Below are positions 63,618-64,000 of a DNA stretch of 64,000 bases, piece by piece. The stretch's first letter is position 1; every line of letters starts with the position of its first letter. A program made the translations under genes and the position numbers. Below the pieces are notes generated by a model that was given only the letters and a program-made list of their open reading frames with translations, had not been told where the DNA came from and did not search any database. Origin of the DNA: UMGS1696 sp963643035 (GTDB taxonomy: Bacteria > Bacillota > Clostridia > Oscillospirales > CAG-272); the NCBI GenBank assembly GCA_963643035.1, contig CAVIKO010000002.1, positions 25,583 to 89,582 of the forward strand, in the 5' to 3' direction.

Positions 63618-63646
63618 AAAAGGGCAGACGAAAAGTCTGCCCTTTT
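63618..63646. terminator. Intrinsic terminator after the GH29 gene
   Basis: AAAAGGGCAGAC (63618-63629) pairs perfectly with GTCTGCCCTTTT (63635-63646), loop GAAAA. Confidence 0.85.
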
Positions 63647-63676
63647 TGGCTTATAAAAAAGCTTATTGTATTACAA

Positions 63677-63703
63677 AAAGCGGAATCCCACAGATCCCGC
63701 TTT
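63677..63703 (-). terminator. Intrinsic terminator after the amidase gene
   Basis: On the minus strand AAAGCGG pairs with CCGCTTT with a GATC/GATT inner extension, followed by TTGTAA. Confidence 0.55.
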
Positions 63704-63729
63704 CAAAAGTTCGATTTTCTTGCCGCTCT

Positions 63730-64000
63730 TCAGGATGCAAACGCTGCCATCTCCCGGAAGTAGCGCAGCACGCCGTTTACCACGCCGTCTGCCGCCTGTG
63801 TGATTCCGCGCCCAACCGCCATCTGCTCGTATTCCTCCATGTTTGTGATAAATCCGACTTCAATGAGCGTCTGCGGAAATTTGGGATTGCGGCAGAGCGC
63901 AAGCATTTGATATTGGCTGGTGCGTGTATACCGACCTGTTGCGCGCCCAACCTCACCGCCCACACAATCCGCAAGCAGCTTTCCGGAATCCGCACAATAC
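63730..64000 (-). CDS. N-acetylmuramoyl-L-alanine amidase, C-terminal part (cut by window edge)
   Basis: About 90 residues are visible: SGKLLADCVGGEVGRATGR...QYQMLALCRNPKFPQTLIEVGFITNMEEYEQM. FPQTLIEVGFITNMEE is the catalytic-Glu block of the Amidase_3 family, which cleaves the bond between muramic acid and the peptide stem in peptidoglycan (LytC/CwlD type). The 5' end and any signal peptide are outside the window. Confidence 0.88.
   Translation of the reverse strand, partial: YCADSGKLLADCVGGEVGRATGRYTRTSQYQMLALCRNPKFPQTLIEVGFITNMEEYEQMAVGRGITQAADGVVNGVLRYFREMAAFAS

Overview
The window looks like part of a strictly anaerobic, Gram-positive-type Clostridia genome, probably an uncultured gut or fermenter lineage assembled from a metagenome. 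The reasons are an oxygen-sensitive class III ribonucleotide reductase (nrdDG), a second glycyl radical enzyme, a WalRK-type two-component operon next to murA, a trmK-Nif3 pair, lipobox-type surface lipoproteins, no outer-membrane genes and three 10-N assembly gaps. I saw no rRNA, tRNA, CRISPR array, prophage or complete insertion sequence.

Layout. 1-2.7 kb: a sugar isomerase and a Gfo/Idh dehydrogenase on the minus strand, then a Crp/Fnr regulator divergent from nrdDG (2.9-5.6 kb). 5.8-15.3 kb: a solute-binding lipoprotein, a beta-helix lipoprotein, a GH78-like rhamnosidase, the tRNA methylthiotransferase mtaB and a GH95 fucosidase. 15.3-15.85 kb: six near-identical copies of a hairpin-rich element in 97-bp tandem. 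15.8-20.8 kb: PHP phosphatase and HAD pair, a MarR regulator, a membrane transglutaminase-like protein and a DUF1846 protein. 21-27.8 kb, all minus: a glycyl radical enzyme, a MATE exporter behind a terminator-bearing leader, then paaK, a SIS isomerase and a ROK kinase. 28-31.4 kb: an AlgI/DHHW exopolysaccharide O-acetylation pair.

31.5-35 kb: two divergent solute-binding lipoproteins. 35-37.7 kb: a HAD hydrolase and an FAD oxidoreductase. 38-43.6 kb: an ABC / DUF1854 / ABC operon whose two half-transporters both carry N-terminal zinc ribbons. 43.9-54.1 kb: a long plus-strand envelope block (unknown 117-aa protein, RluA synthase, DUF3810 metalloprotein, CuAO-like exported protein, walR, walK, YycH- and YycI-position proteins, murA). 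54.2-64 kb: DUF1858 protein, trmK, Nif3, a fourth solute-binding lipoprotein, an HPr-like protein without the active histidine, HD and LysR proteins, hslO, a GH29 fucosidase and the end of a cell-wall amidase.

Together the genes describe an anaerobe that trims rhamnose-, fucose- and probably uronate-containing glycans, takes up the products through a family of orphan binding lipoproteins, and decorates its envelope. The least explained items are the ABC-DUF1854-ABC operon, the 97-bp repeat array, a dispersed inverted-repeat (MITE-like) family of about 94 bp, the unclassified glycyl radical enzyme without a nearby activase, and the MATE leader.
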